From: Desulfomonile tiedjei
GTDB lineage: Bacteria; Desulfobacterota; Desulfomonilia; Desulfomonilales; Desulfomonilaceae
Direction: 5' to 3'
DNA length: 64,000 nt
Assembly (NCBI GenBank): GCA_016212925.1
Contig: JACRDF010000052.1
Coordinates: 124,001 to 188,000, forward strand
Below the pieces are notes generated by a model, which saw nothing but the letters and a program-made list of their open reading frames with translations, ran no database searches and was not told the origin of the DNA. The position numbers and the translations under genes are program-made. Position 1 is the first letter of the stretch. Every line of letters starts with the position of its first letter. This document shows, one piece after another, positions 1 to 8,754 of this stretch.

Positions 1-300
1 CCTTGTCCGCCGATTGTGGTAGGCGTGGGCCTTGGGGGTACTTTTGAAAAAGCGGCCTTTATGGCGAAGAAAGCCCTTCTCCGCCCGCTGGGGACTCCTA
101 ACTCGGACGAGGTCCTGGATGGGCTGGAAAAGGAACTGCTAGAGAGAATTAACAAGCTTGGGATAGGCCCAATGGGGTTGGGGGGAAGCACCACAGCTCT
201 GGCTGTGCATGTGAATGCTTACCCCACCCACATCGCAAGCATTCCATGCGCGGTAAATATCCAGTGTCATTCGTGCCGCCACGCGGAGGTAGAACTGTGA
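1..300 (+). CDS. Fumarate hydratase class I (Fe-S), alpha subunit, C-terminal part
   Basis: This is the 3' end of a gene that begins before the window. The frame is open from base 1 and reads PCPPIVVGVGLGGTFEKAAF, the glycine-rich stretch typical of the alpha subunit of two-subunit Fe-S fumarases and L-tartrate dehydratases (TtdA type). Near the C-terminus the motif NIQCHSCRHAEVEL contains the conserved CHSxR element of the family. The enzyme is a cytoplasmic hydro-lyase that interconverts fumarate and malate through an oxygen-sensitive 4Fe-4S cluster. Its stop codon overlaps the GTG start of the beta subunit, so the two are translationally coupled. Fumarase and tartrate dehydratase cannot be told apart from this fragment. 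Confidence 0.9.
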   Translation, partial: PCPPIVVGVGLGGTFEKAAFMAKKALLRPLGTPNSDEVLDGLEKELLERINKLGIGPMGLGGSTTALAVHVNAYPTHIASIPCAVNIQCHSCRHAEVEL

Positions 301-854
301 AAAGCGAAGCCAGGAAACTGACAGCTCCTCTTGACGAGGCGGTGGCAAGGGAACTGCGCGCAGGCGATAGTGTGATTCTTTCAGGGACAATCATCACCGG
401 CAGGGACGCGGCCCACAAACGAATGACCGAGCTGATTATAGCCGGCAAACAGCTCCCCTTCTCGATTCAAGGAGAGGTAATATATTACGTTGGACCGACG
501 CCTGCGCCTCCGGGCAGACCCATAGGCGCTGCCGGACCAACCACCAGCTACCGCATGGATGCTTACGCTCCTTTGCTAATGGAGCACGGGCTTAGAGGTA
601 TGATAGGCAAAGGCCGTCGTTCGGAGGAAGTGAAGCAGGCCATGATGCGATGGGGAGCAGTTTACTTTGCCGCCATCGGTGGAACCGGCGCGCTGATCTC
701 GAAGACGATAAAGGAGGCCACGGTAGTTGCTTGGGAAGAACTCGGCCCGGAGGCTGTCAGGCGATTGGTAGTGGAAGACCTACCGCTGATAGTTGCGACC
801 GATTCCCGCGGAGGCGACCTCTATGTAACCGGCCCGGAGGCATTCAGGAAATGA
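297..854 (+). CDS. Fumarate hydratase class I (Fe-S), beta subunit
   Basis: The product is the C-terminal (beta) half of a split Fe-S fumarase or tartrate dehydratase, about 185 residues, the usual beta-subunit length. Family motifs visible are GDSVILSGTIITGRDAAHKR near the N-terminus, the central GPTTSYRMD and the late GGTGALI. I chose the GTG at 297 because it overlaps the alpha-subunit TGA (GTGA) and has GGAGG at about 283-287. An ATG at 246 would add 17 residues lying inside the alpha gene. With the upstream gene it forms the heterodimeric cytoplasmic enzyme, which in anaerobes serves the fumarate-malate step of the TCA cycle or of propionate metabolism. Nothing follows it on this strand for about 1.5 kb, so it is probably the last gene of its operon. 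Confidence 0.9.
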   Translation: MKSEARKLTAPLDEAVARELRAGDSVILSGTIITGRDAAHKRMTELIIAGKQLPFSIQGEVIYYVGPTPAPPGRPIGAAGPTTSYRMDAYAPLLMEHGLRGMIGKGRRSEEVKQAMMRWGAVYFAAIGGTGALISKTIKEATVVAWEELGPEAVRRLVVEDLPLIVATDSRGGDLYVTGPEAFRK

Positions 855-999
855 TGCGGCCCGGGGGCGGCCAACGCCCCCACCTGACTCGCTGGTTTGG
901 ACGCGATTAAGCCAAGATCACGGAATCCCCCCGACCTAGAACGATTGTCAAATTTTTGTCGTTTTTCATCCGTCCCTGAACGGGTGCAGATTGTCGCTC

Positions 1000-1083
<84 letters not shown>

Positions 1084-1473
1084 ACTACAAGTAAATCACC
1101 TGATTTCAAGACATTACCGCAAGAGACATCTTCACAGGAAATCAGACAATTTCTGAGACTTACTATAAACCCTACCTCTTATGCCCCTTCCTTATCCTCC
1201 AATTTTGATAGCTGGCAAAAAGTGATGGTCCGAACAGCACTGCCAGAAAGACCACCCCACAAAGTGCAATGACTAACGGGAGAATCAACTCAGAGGTGTC
1301 CAGAATCAATTTCGACTCCTTTCCGACGCATCAATAGGAGGGATTATAACTCCTCAAAAGACCGAAGGCCATACCGGGTTCCTTGGAAATAAACATACCC
1401 TCTTGCGTCGGTATGGACCGAGCGATCGAGATTGCGTAAGCATTCAGTTACGCGGGGGAATTTGCCATTCTCT

Positions 1474-1549
1474 GTCATTGCGAGGAGTGAAACGACGAAG
1501 CAATCTCAGCGCTTGAAAGCAGCGATTGCTTCGCTTCGCTCGCAATGAC
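1474..1549. repeat. GTCATTGCGAG-type palindromic repeat
   Basis: GTCATTGCGAG at 1474-1484 is mirrored by CTCGCAATGAC at 1539-1549, and inner parts (GAAGCAATC / GATTGCTTC) also pair. It resembles the short non-coding palindromes common in spacers of deltaproteobacterial genomes. No coding role is apparent. Confidence 0.7.
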
Positions 1550-2379
1550 AATCTTTCGCCGCTAATAACTGAACACTTACAAGATTGCCCTTGAATTGCT
1601 GGATCATTTCCCTTATTCTGGTACATAAGAGGTGGAACAGATCTTCATTCCGAGGCGACTGATGAAACCCGGAGCGTAGTGATGCCCTGGGTAAACAACA
1701 ATTGCCCGAACCCCTCATTTTGGACTGGGTCCGGTCTCTTGGAAGAGGCTGGATCTGACGGTTCGACTATTGAGGTCGAGAGCCGTGATAATTAAAACAG
1801 ACAAACGAGAAACAAGACAGAAACAGCCAAGAATCTCCACGCGAAAAAAGTCGGTAGGCTTGTTGCCGCTCTGACGAAATTGCTGCCGGGAAACTGCCTA
1901 GTTCGCTAATTATTATAGCTATATGTCGCGGTTCGCAACAAAGGCCGGAAATCTTAAAAGGGGGTCTTCGGCCATGTTTCGTGGAATTTGGCCCAATTTT
2001 GTTCTTGGTAAATGTATTCCGGACGATCGTCCTGTCAGTACTACATTTCTGATCGGCGAAGGAAGATTTTCCACGAGATTTTTCGGCCGATCGACTTCAG
2101 CCCGCGTGCACTCTCTGTGTCGTGTCAACTTCAACCCGGAACCAAGCTATCTCCAATCACCGGCATCGGTATTCGTTCCGCCCGTAGAGCGTTCGCGGAC
2201 AGACGGACTGAGGAGGCCCACCGAGTACCCGTGTGCCAACAAATCTTGTGCCTAGCCTGGCTTGCAATGAATTTACGCGACTCAGCCCTCAGGGGACCTC
2301 TTCAAACAAAGCTTTGGCTGGTCGAAAATTGCCTGGCAGTCTTGGAACCGGCACAAACAAATCTACAGGAGGTTGCCCC

Positions 2380-3768
2380 ATGGATTTCGTCGAACGCGTC
2401 AAAGACATGACCCGAGATCAGGTGGTCAACACCATGATAGGATTGTTAACGCATGTGTCTCCGGATACGTTCATGAAGCTTAGCATTCTGGCATCGAGGC
2501 TCATACAGGGAGACCAGGCCAACGCGGCCGTGGATGCGGTCATTGAAAGTCTGCGGGAGGGAGAAAACGGCCAAGCTGCCCGCATGTTCAAGAGAGTGAT
2601 GACTCAACTATCACCCCACTGCTTGAAGACCGTGGCTCGCAACCTTTTCATCAATGGGCTGCTGCGGAGTTCCAGCATCCGAGCGGACTTCGAGAAGAGG
2701 GAAGGGTTCGGGCCGCCATTCACCATACTGATCAGTCCCACCGCTCAGTGCAATCTTCAGTGCACAGGTTGCTATTCGGGGAAATACGTCAGGGAGAAAG
2801 GGCTCTCTTACGAGTTGATGGACCGTCTCCTGGGTGAGGCGCGGGATATCGGTGCTCTATTCATTGTCCTCAGCGGGGGGGAACCGCTTACTCGCAAGGA
2901 CGACCTGTTCCCTCTGATAGAAAAGTACAACGACATGTATTTCATGTTTTATACAAACGGCACTCTTATAAACGATGCCGTAGCCGACGAGCTTTACAGG
3001 CTGGGCAACGCGGGCGCAATCATGAGCCTGGAGGGATTTGAAGAAGATACCGACGCGCGCCGAGGAAATGGAGTTTTCAAAAAGGTAATGGCCACGATGG
3101 ACCGGTTAAGGGAGCGAGGCGTGCCGTTCGGAACCTCTCTCACAGTGACAAGCCGGAATGTGGAGAAGCTTACAAGTGACGACTTCTTTGCCCACCTTGC
3201 GGACAAGGGGGTCATGGTCTGCTGGTTCTTCCTATTCATGCCCGTGGGCAAGGACCCGGACGTGTCGCTCATGCCGTCTCCGGAGCAGCGGGAATATCTC
3301 CGACAGCGAGGCACGGCTCTCAGGGCCAAATATCCTATCTTCATCGCTGACTTTTGGAACGATGCCCCCTATGTTGGAGGCTGCATAGCCGGTGGACGAA
3401 ATTATATTCACATAAACGCAAACGGTGATGTGGAGCCCTGCGTCTTCACGCATTTTGCAGTGGATAAGATCCACGAGAAAACCCTGTCGGAAGTTTTGCA
3501 CAGCGACTTCTTTGCGACAATACGCTCCAAACAGCCGTACTCGGAAAACCTGCTGACACCGTGCATGATCATCGACAACCCGGACGTGTACCGGACCGTT
3601 GTACGGGCCTGCGGCGCTTACCCCACGCATGACGGAGCTGAAGACGTGATAGTCAAGATCAAGGACGACCTTGACGACTATGGGCGGCGAGTCAGAGCCT
3701 TGGAGGATGAAGTTTGGGCGACGGTCAAACACGAATTCGGTTATACGGACGCAGGGCGGGCTATTTGA
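2380..3768 (+). CDS. Radical SAM protein with SPASM-like C-terminal cysteines
   Basis: A 462-residue protein. The radical SAM cluster motif is C124-N-L-Q-C128-T-G-C131, followed by the glycine motif LSGGEPL and a TNGTL strand, so it should bind a 4Fe-4S cluster and cleave S-adenosylmethionine. The C-terminal region contains CIAGGRNYIHINANGDVEPC and further cysteines, as in SPASM-type auxiliary cluster domains. About 110 residues of predicted helix precede the radical SAM core, an unusual N-terminal extension. The ATG at 2380 has an AGGAGG site 5-10 bases upstream; a longer open frame to 2233 lacks one. It stands alone, ends before a convergent gene pair and has no small peptide gene nearby. 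The substrate is unknown. Confidence 0.8.
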   Translation: MDFVERVKDMTRDQVVNTMIGLLTHVSPDTFMKLSILASRLIQGDQANAAVDAVIESLREGENGQAARMFKRVMTQLSPHCLKTVARNLFINGLLRSSSIRADFEKREGFGPPFTILISPTAQCNLQCTGCYSGKYVREKGLSYELMDRLLGEARDIGALFIVLSGGEPLTRKDDLFPLIEKYNDMYFMFYTNGTLINDAVADELYRLGNAGAIMSLEGFEEDTDARRGNGVFKKVMATMDRLRERGVPFGTSLTVTSRNVEKLTSDDFFAHLADKGVMVCWFFLFMPVGKDPDVSLMPSPEQREYLRQRGTALRAKYPIFIADFWNDAPYVGGCIAGGRNYIHINANGDVEPCVFTHFAVDKIHEKTLSEVLHSDFFATIRSKQPYSENLLTPCMIIDNPDVYRTVVRACGAYPTHDGAEDVIVKIKDDLDDYGRRVRALEDEVWATVKHEFGYTDAGRAI

Positions 3769-3781
3769 TACGAGTCCGCCT

Positions 3782-4594
3782 TTAAGCTGGAAATGTGCCG
3801 GTAAAATGAGCCTTCAGACGTTTGCGAAACTTCAGATAGCCTGTGAAGGTGGGTGAAGAGTACAGGCGACTGTCCAGATCGTCTCTCCGGATGGTACGCG
3901 TGTCGCCTGAGCAAATTCGGGCAATCGACTCTGACAGAAGCCGAATTCCGACTGCGTACTGCTTCAAGCCGATCGTCCTCGGATTGTCCCATCGGTCCAG
4001 TTCAATAGAATCTTGCAAAATGATCCCGCCGGTGTCGATTCCTGAATCGACGAAATGCACAGTGGTCCCTACGTTGTCCCAGTCTTCGTTTACCACCGCC
4101 CAAAAAGCTCCGTGGTTCCCTCGGTAACGGGGATTGATTCCACAGTGGATGTTGAGGGTGGGGGTGGAACCTAGCATGGCCAGAAGCTCGACATCAAGAA
4201 TGGACGTTCCGGAGACGACCACCACGTCGGCCTTCGCGGCCCGGAGCAGGCCCCTTACCTCCGAAGAATTTACGGAGCTTACGTTCACTATCCGGGAATC
4301 TGCGAAGTTGTTTGTTCTGAATGAGATCTCGGGTCCCAGGATTTCCTCGGCTTTTAATGCCGCCTGTTTTTGAAAGAACAGAACGTCAAAGGCCTTAAAA
4401 ACCATTTGATCGAGGACTGTCTTGATGCCGAGCTTACGTAGCCTGTGCCCGAGGAGCTTGAACCGCCCAATGGTCTGAGACTCGAAGACAATGAGCTTGA
4501 TGGGGTAATTTTCCTGGAGTGAATTTAACAGCGCGTAGTTTGCCGCCCCGTGTGAGGTCAATATTGCGAGGGTGCACGTGTCGCGCGCAGTCAT
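3782..4594 (-). CDS. Formyltransferase-family protein
   Basis: About 270 residues with the catalytic core of the formyl_trans_N family: NIHCGINPRYRGNHGAFWA followed by GTTVHFVDSGIDTGGII, which includes the Asn and His and the late Asp region used for N10-formyltetrahydrofolate-dependent formyl transfer. The N-terminal part (LAILTSHGAANYALLNSL) fits the cofactor-binding fold. It lacks the C-terminal tRNA-binding domain of methionyl-tRNA formyltransferase, so a sugar-amine or other small-molecule acceptor is more likely. The ATG at 4594 lies 1 base after the stop of the deacetylase gene and has GGGAG upstream, so the two form an operon. A TTG 15 bases earlier is also possible. The pair suggests deacetylation and then N-formylation of an amino sugar (inference). 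Confidence 0.75.
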   Translation of the reverse strand: MTARDTCTLAILTSHGAANYALLNSLQENYPIKLIVFESQTIGRFKLLGHRLRKLGIKTVLDQMVFKAFDVLFFQKQAALKAEEILGPEISFRTNNFADSRIVNVSSVNSSEVRGLLRAAKADVVVVSGTSILDVELLAMLGSTPTLNIHCGINPRYRGNHGAFWAVVNEDWDNVGTTVHFVDSGIDTGGIILQDSIELDRWDNPRTIGLKQYAVGIRLLSESIARICSGDTRTIRRDDLDSRLYSSPTFTGYLKFRKRLKAHFTGTFPA

Positions 4595-4595
4595 C

Positions 4596-5582
4596 TCATT
4601 CTCCCACAATCCGATTCATGTATTTCGCTGTCTCTCCCATAGTAAGTGACTCAATGTTCCCTGCTTTCACCTGGCCCGCGAGAAAACCGAGAACCTCGTC
4701 CAGACCTTCCGGAAGCAATGGCGAAGTGGCCAGGTTAAACGGATGGAACCAGAGATGGAACAGGGCCTTTCTTCGTATTGCTTCGCCAATTCCCTTCTTT
4801 GCTTGCAGGACTCGTCTGGACAGCCCCACCAGATTCCATAATCCGCCAAAGGGCGCGTAAAACATCGACGCCGGAACATCAAAGAGCCACTGTCGCTGTG
4901 TCTTGACTCTGTAGCAAGATAATTCCTTGTAGCATCGAGGCGAGACAGCTGTCATCCTATCGAGGTAATGGCACAGTTTCCGGGTTCGCTGCCCCAGGGC
5001 CAAGCTCCGGTACCATCTCGCCTCTTGTCCGCGGAAACTACAGAAGCCCAGTTCGGACAGCACGTCCAGGTGCCCTATCGAATTCCGGGGGAAAACCATT
5101 GATACCATCTCTGTTCCAACGGCTTTTGCAAGGCGTTGGCATTCGCTTAACTGCGAATGAGCGACCTCCCGAGAACATTCCGGATCACCCAAAATAGCAT
5201 GGGTAAAGGTATGAGACGCGATCTCGTGTGCTTGCCTTGAACCCAGTATATTGTCAACGATGTCTGGAGCGTAAAAAAGAGGATCTTGGTTCAGGTTCGA
5301 GAAGGGATCATGGCTGAGCCAACCATCTGGATACCAGCTATAGGCGGGCTGCAAGACGTGATTGTGATTGTCAGGTCCGCTTTCGGAGCAGCTCTCGAGG
5401 AACAAATGTCCCACAATAGCCCACGTGGCATTGATTTTGTGGGTGTCGAACAATGCCAAGAGCCTTCTTACGATGTCCCTTTCCTGGATGTAATATTCGC
5501 TGTTGCGCCGAAGTCCGCCTTTGTCGAATGACCCCCATCCCAGCTCGGTGTCCAACGACACCACGAAAACCGCCTTATCCAT
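4596..5582 (-). CDS. Polysaccharide deacetylase (NodB-homology) family protein
   Basis: The N-terminal strand VSLDTELGWG supplies the metal or catalytic Asp pair, and EIASHTFTHA carries the H-x3-H metal-binding motif of carbohydrate esterase family 4. There is no signal peptide, so the substrate is probably cytoplasmic or carrier-linked. I place the start at the ATG at 5582 (MDKAVFVVSL), just before the conserved strand. The frame stays open to an ATG at 5654 with 24 unconserved residues, and neither start has a good ribosome site. It is directly followed by the formyltransferase gene. It likely deacetylates an N-acetyl sugar on a surface glycan or its precursor. Confidence 0.75.
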   Translation of the reverse strand: MDKAVFVVSLDTELGWGSFDKGGLRRNSEYYIQERDIVRRLLALFDTHKINATWAIVGHLFLESCSESGPDNHNHVLQPAYSWYPDGWLSHDPFSNLNQDPLFYAPDIVDNILGSRQAHEIASHTFTHAILGDPECSREVAHSQLSECQRLAKAVGTEMVSMVFPRNSIGHLDVLSELGFCSFRGQEARWYRSLALGQRTRKLCHYLDRMTAVSPRCYKELSCYRVKTQRQWLFDVPASMFYAPFGGLWNLVGLSRRVLQAKKGIGEAIRRKALFHLWFHPFNLATSPLLPEGLDEVLGFLAGQVKAGNIESLTMGETAKYMNRIVGE

Positions 5583-5701
5583 TGTTGCCGTGCGGTGGAT
5601 CAGATCGGTCACTCTGTGTGGTTCTCCTATAATTGAAGTGAAAGACTGAATCATTGTATTTTAGATGTGCGGCCTTTTCATCCAAAAAAAGGGGGTGGAC
5701 G

Positions 5702-6880
5702 ATGAGTGAAACGACCGAAACGCCGGGGACTCAGGGAGCCGATGAGGGCAAGCGCGTGATCCGCGGCCGGGTGCACCTGTTCGAAATATCGGGCATAAAA
5801 ATCAATGTGGATTACTCGTGGCTTATCGTGTTCGTGCTGGTGTTATGGAGCCTTTCCGCCGGTTACTTCCCACTCTACTATCCAAACTACGCCACGCAAC
5901 TGTACTGGTTCGCCGGACTGGTGGGAACTTTATTATTCTTTTCAAGCATTCTCGTCCATGAGCTTTCTCATTCTCTCACCGCGGTTCGCTCCGGAATACA
6001 AATCCCGGAGATCACCCTGTTCATATTCGGGGGGATCGCGCGTCTCTCACAAGAGCCCACCAGTGCGGTGACCGAGCTGAAGATAGCGGTTGCCGGTCCT
6101 TTGAGCAGCTTTGCTCTTGCGGGGATTTTCTGGGCTATCGCAGGTGCTTTGCAGGCCCATGCTCAGACTCTTATCGTCGCGGTCTTCGAATACTTGGCCT
6201 GGATCAATTTGGCGCTGGCAATATTCAATCTAGTCCCGGGGTACCCTTTGGACGGGGGGCGCATTCTCCGCGCGGTCATTTGGTGGAGGACCGGATCGGT
6301 AGCCCGAGCGACCAAATGGGCCTCGGACATTGGCAAAGGGTTCGCCTGGGCTTTGATGATATTTGGGGGCATCCAGATTTTTACGGGCGCGTTGATCGGG
6401 GGCCTTTGGTTGCTGTTTATCGGAATGTTTCTTAGAGGGGTCGCTGCAGCGGGGTATCAGGAAGTCATGATGAAGCAGTCCCTCGAAGGCGTCCGTGTGA
6501 AGGAAGTCCTGGTCGAGAATGTTGTCAGCACCGCGCCTGACCTCCACCTGGACCAGTTGATTGACAAGTTTTTCCTGAGATACGGTCACGGCGGATTTCC
6601 GGTGGTTCAGGACGGACGGCCCGTGGGCTTGGTGTCTCTGAGCGACATAAAGGACATCTCACCGGAAGAGCGAGGAACGAAGACAGTCCGGGAAGTTATG
6701 AGCCCTCTGAGCGACGGACTTGAAATCGATCCTGATGCGTCGCTCGTGGAAGCATTGAAAAAGATGACCCAACAAGGGGCAGGGCGGCTTCTGGTAATGG
6801 ACCGCGATCGAATGGCCGGCATGATCACCAAAACCGGGTTGCTGCGGTTCCTGGAAATAAAGCGAATTCTGGAGGAATAA
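5702..6880 (+). CDS. Site-2 protease (M50) family membrane metalloprotease with CBS domain pair
   Basis: A 392-residue integral membrane protein. The zinc motif H86-ELS-H90 (HExxH) lies in a transmembrane helix, and the second metal motif NLVPGYPLDGG is near residues 176-186. About six hydrophobic segments span residues 30-245. Two CBS domains follow (about residues 255-390, beginning VKEVLVENVVST and VREVMSPLSDG). This is the SpoIVFB/S2P-like subgroup in which CBS domains may sense adenine nucleotides to gate intramembrane proteolysis. The ATG at 5702 has a purine-rich GGGGGTGG site; an upstream ATG at 5654 lacks one. The gene stands alone and its target is unknown. Confidence 0.85.
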   Translation: MSETTETPGTQGADEGKRVIRGRVHLFEISGIKINVDYSWLIVFVLVLWSLSAGYFPLYYPNYATQLYWFAGLVGTLLFFSSILVHELSHSLTAVRSGIQIPEITLFIFGGIARLSQEPTSAVTELKIAVAGPLSSFALAGIFWAIAGALQAHAQTLIVAVFEYLAWINLALAIFNLVPGYPLDGGRILRAVIWWRTGSVARATKWASDIGKGFAWALMIFGGIQIFTGALIGGLWLLFIGMFLRGVAAAGYQEVMMKQSLEGVRVKEVLVENVVSTAPDLHLDQLIDKFFLRYGHGGFPVVQDGRPVGLVSLSDIKDISPEERGTKTVREVMSPLSDGLEIDPDASLVEALKKMTQQGAGRLLVMDRDRMAGMITKTGLLRFLEIKRILEE

Positions 6881-7515
6881 AGACCCGCTGTATAGTGGTT
6901 CTCGAAACTAACCACGGATTAATTTGCGGGTGTCCCGCCACGTGGAACGACCTCATTGAGGAAGAGATTCGGGGAAAAACTATAGTAGCCCTTTCTGTCA
7001 AACGCTGCCTTCTGTATTGGGTGCCACGGACCTGGACCTTGCCAGCCAGGTCCGTGCTTCTTGCCGGTTCTATCGCCACGACAACTCGGAAGACTCCCAG
7101 CTTTGCCGTGCCATCGGCTCGCCCTTCAATTTGGTGTTCAGTGCGGGGGACATCCTTGCTGTTTTCCAAGAAAGCCGGCACGGACCTGACGGAGCCCAGG
7201 TCCGTGGCACCCGGCGTCTCCCATGCCCCGAAGGGGCAGCTCAAAAGTAGCCACGGGCATAAGAAACTGTCTCAGAACCCTGAAATGGGGGGATTTCAGG
7301 GTAGGGGCGCTACGAGAAGCGCCCTGATTTCGGGCGGTTCACGAACCGCCTCTACCTACAACGCGGCGATGTTGTCAGTTTTGAGACAGTTTCTTCCGGC
7401 CTGCCAGCCCTAAGATGCCAATAATGGCAGGCTGGAAAGCCTGCCCCACGGTCCTTTGACATCGGCCTATGTGAAGCCCCCATCCATAACTATTAGGTTT
7501 GTGAATATAAAAAGA
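6881..7515. other. Repeat-filled spacer upstream of the TetR-type gene
   Basis: This stretch has no supported gene. It carries an inverted repeat with 17-bp arms (7019-7035 and 7196-7212, GGGTGCCACGGACCTGG and its complement) and a MITE-like element (7263-7393). The remainder is unremarkable. Confidence 0.6.
7263..7393. repeat. MITE-like element, GAAACTGTCTCA ends, copy 1
   Basis: About 131 bp with terminal inverted repeats GAAACTGTCTCA / TGAGACAGTTTC and an inner core (7301-7354) built of two hairpins, GGGGCGCTACGAGAAGCGCCC and a GGCGGTTC...GAACCGCC stem. Nearly the same element is at 39657-39788. The inner core recurs inside different ends at 54230-54364. It has no coding capacity and would depend on a transposase encoded elsewhere. 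Confidence 0.75.
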
Positions 7516-7544
7516 TTGACAGCGATTTTGGTTCAGGCCATACT
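7516..7544 (+). promoter_or_regulatory. Sigma70-like promoter of the TetR-type gene
   Basis: TTGACA at 7516-7521 is a perfect -35 element, and CATACT at 7539-7544 lies 17 bp downstream as a fair -10. The candidate operator starts 2 bp after it, which fits autorepression. Confidence 0.6.
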
Positions 7545-7545
7545 A

Positions 7546-7557
7546 GACTGACTAGTC
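7546..7557. promoter_or_regulatory. Candidate TetR-family operator 1
   Basis: GACTGACTAGTC has GACT/AGTC half-sites separated by 4 bp, directly downstream of the -10 element and 22 bp before the TTG start. The same half-sites and spacing occur in the palindrome at 8215-8228 on the other side of the gene, which supports both as binding sites of this regulator. Confidence 0.55.
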
Positions 7558-7578
7558 AACCTATTAGGAGCTGCAATC

Positions 7579-8175
7579 TTGGCAACCAAAGGCGAATCCA
7601 CCAAGGGGAAAATAGTACAAACGGCCCAGCGGCTCTTCCGTAAACAAGGATACGGCAAAACGAGCATTGATGACATTTGCAGGGAATCGGGCGTAAAAAG
7701 AGGAAATCTGTATTTCTACTTCAAATCCAAGGAAGAAGTTGCTCAAGCGGCAATCGAATATGCCGTGTCCATACACGTCCCCTTCTTCGAGACCCTGATA
7801 GCGGACGAGACAGACCCGCTGAGAAAAATTGAACTTATGATAGACGGAATCGTCGCCTACTATGTTGCCCGCGGCTGCAGTGCCGGCTGATTTTTCGGCA
7901 ACATCGCCCAGGAGCTGGGCGACAGCAACCAAGACCTCGCAAAATCCGCGAATCGGTTTTTCGATTGGTGGGCCACCTTGCTCACCAACCTGTTCGATGA
8001 GGCGAAGGCCCTGGGAAAAGTTCCGGAGGGCTCGGACGGCGATGCGCTCAGCAGGCTCGTGATATGCACCATAGAAGGAGCGCTTCTGGTGTGCAAGGCA
8101 TCCAAAGACACAGAATCGTTTAAGAGGACCGCGGAAGCCCTGAAGTTGCTCGCTTGCCGGCAACCGGCTTCTTGA
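7579..8175 (+). CDS. TetR/AcrR-family regulator with an in-frame TGA (selenoprotein or nonsense mutant)
   Basis: Residues 1-60 form a classical TetR DNA-binding domain: KIVQTAQRLFRKQGYGKTSI, then the helix-turn-helix around DICRESGVKRGNLYFYFKSK. The TTG start has AGGAG 8 bases upstream. At codon 104 (7888-7890) the frame meets TGA, but it continues in the same frame for 94 codons with a convincing TetR ligand-domain sequence (FFGNIAQELGD ... LSRLVICTIEGALLVCKAS), giving a total near 198 residues, the normal family length. From memory, many relatives have Cys at the TGA position, in a G-C-x-x-G-C-like motif before the FFGN segment; Cys100 is present here. The codon may be read as selenocysteine, since a hairpin follows, or it may be a point nonsense mutation that leaves a 103-residue DNA-binding fragment. 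It probably represses itself and perhaps the lipid/CoA-like genes downstream. Confidence 0.7.
7904..7922 (+). promoter_or_regulatory. SECIS-like hairpin after the in-frame TGA
   Basis: TCGCCCAG (7904-7911) pairs perfectly with CTGGGCGA (7915-7922) around the loop GAG. The loop begins 21 bases after the TGA and its first base is G, which fits what I recall of the bacterial SECIS consensus (a short stem, G in the first two loop bases, loop about 16-37 bases downstream). It lies in coding sequence, so a chance hairpin in GC-rich codons is possible. Confidence 0.4.
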
Positions 8176-8214
8176 AACCCTTTGGTAAAGAAGGGACTAA
8201 TTAACGTGGAAAAT

Positions 8215-8228
8215 TGACTGTACAGTCA
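8215..8228. promoter_or_regulatory. Candidate TetR-family operator 2 (14-bp perfect palindrome)
   Basis: TGACTGTACAGTCA is a perfect 14-bp palindrome located 40 bp after the TetR-type gene and 80 bp before the DUF3795 gene. It shares GACT-N4-AGTC with the site at 7546-7557, so the regulator probably also controls the downstream genes. Confidence 0.55.
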
Positions 8229-8307
8229 GTAAGTACCATCGGGCTCCGAAGAGTTCGCGTATACCGTTCCTCGATCAGAGGAACAAGCATTTCTGTGGGA
8301 GGAAGTC

Positions 8308-8754
8308 ATGGTAAATAAGGATTTGTTGGCGCCGTGCGGGCTGTATTGCGGTGTGTGCGGTATTCTCATGGCGCACCGCGACAATAACTCGAAATTCAAG
8401 GAAATACTGGCCGGCTTTTACGGAGTCACGCCCGATGATATAGCCTGCGAGGGATGCCTCTCTGAGAAGCGCTTCAAATTTTGTGAGGAATGCGCAATCA
8501 GGTCGTGTGTCAATGAAAAGCATTATGAGAGCTGCCACCAGTGTGGTGACTTCCCCTGTGCCTTCATTGATAATTTTCCCGTGCCTGTGGGGAAGAAAGT
8601 CATACTGAGGGCCATCCCGACCTGGCGTGAGCTTGGCACTGAAAAATGGGTTGAACAGGAAGAAATCCGCTATCACTGCCCTCATTGCGGTAATGCCCTG
8701 TTTAGGGGCGCAAAACGATGCCGCAACTGCAAAGAACCGGTGGATCGGGATTAG
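8308..8754 (+). CDS. DUF3795-type cysteine-rich protein
   Basis: A 148-residue cytoplasmic protein with about 18 cysteines. It opens with APCGLYCGVCGI, the signature of DUF3795, has further Cys pairs (CEGC, CEEC, CHQCGDFPC) and ends in a zinc-ribbon-like YHCPHCG ... CRNCKEP. Metal or Fe-S binding is likely, but no reaction is known for the family. The ATG has a GGAGGAAG site. It follows the TetR-type gene and its second palindrome and precedes the crotonase gene, so it may be part of that regulator's target set (inference). Confidence 0.75.
   Translation: MVNKDLLAPCGLYCGVCGILMAHRDNNSKFKEILAGFYGVTPDDIACEGCLSEKRFKFCEECAIRSCVNEKHYESCHQCGDFPCAFIDNFPVPVGKKVILRAIPTWRELGTEKWVEQEEIRYHCPHCGNALFRGAKRCRNCKEPVDRD

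Noticed and set aside
1923-2255. 110-codon open frame in the first long spacer
   Set aside because: No ribosome site, no recognisable domain and composition unlike neighbouring genes.
7564-8163. 199-codon open frame on the minus strand across the TetR-type gene
   Set aside because: The plus strand has a textbook helix-turn-helix and ligand-domain sequence with a ribosome site; the minus frame has no recognisable product and is a by-product of codon bias.
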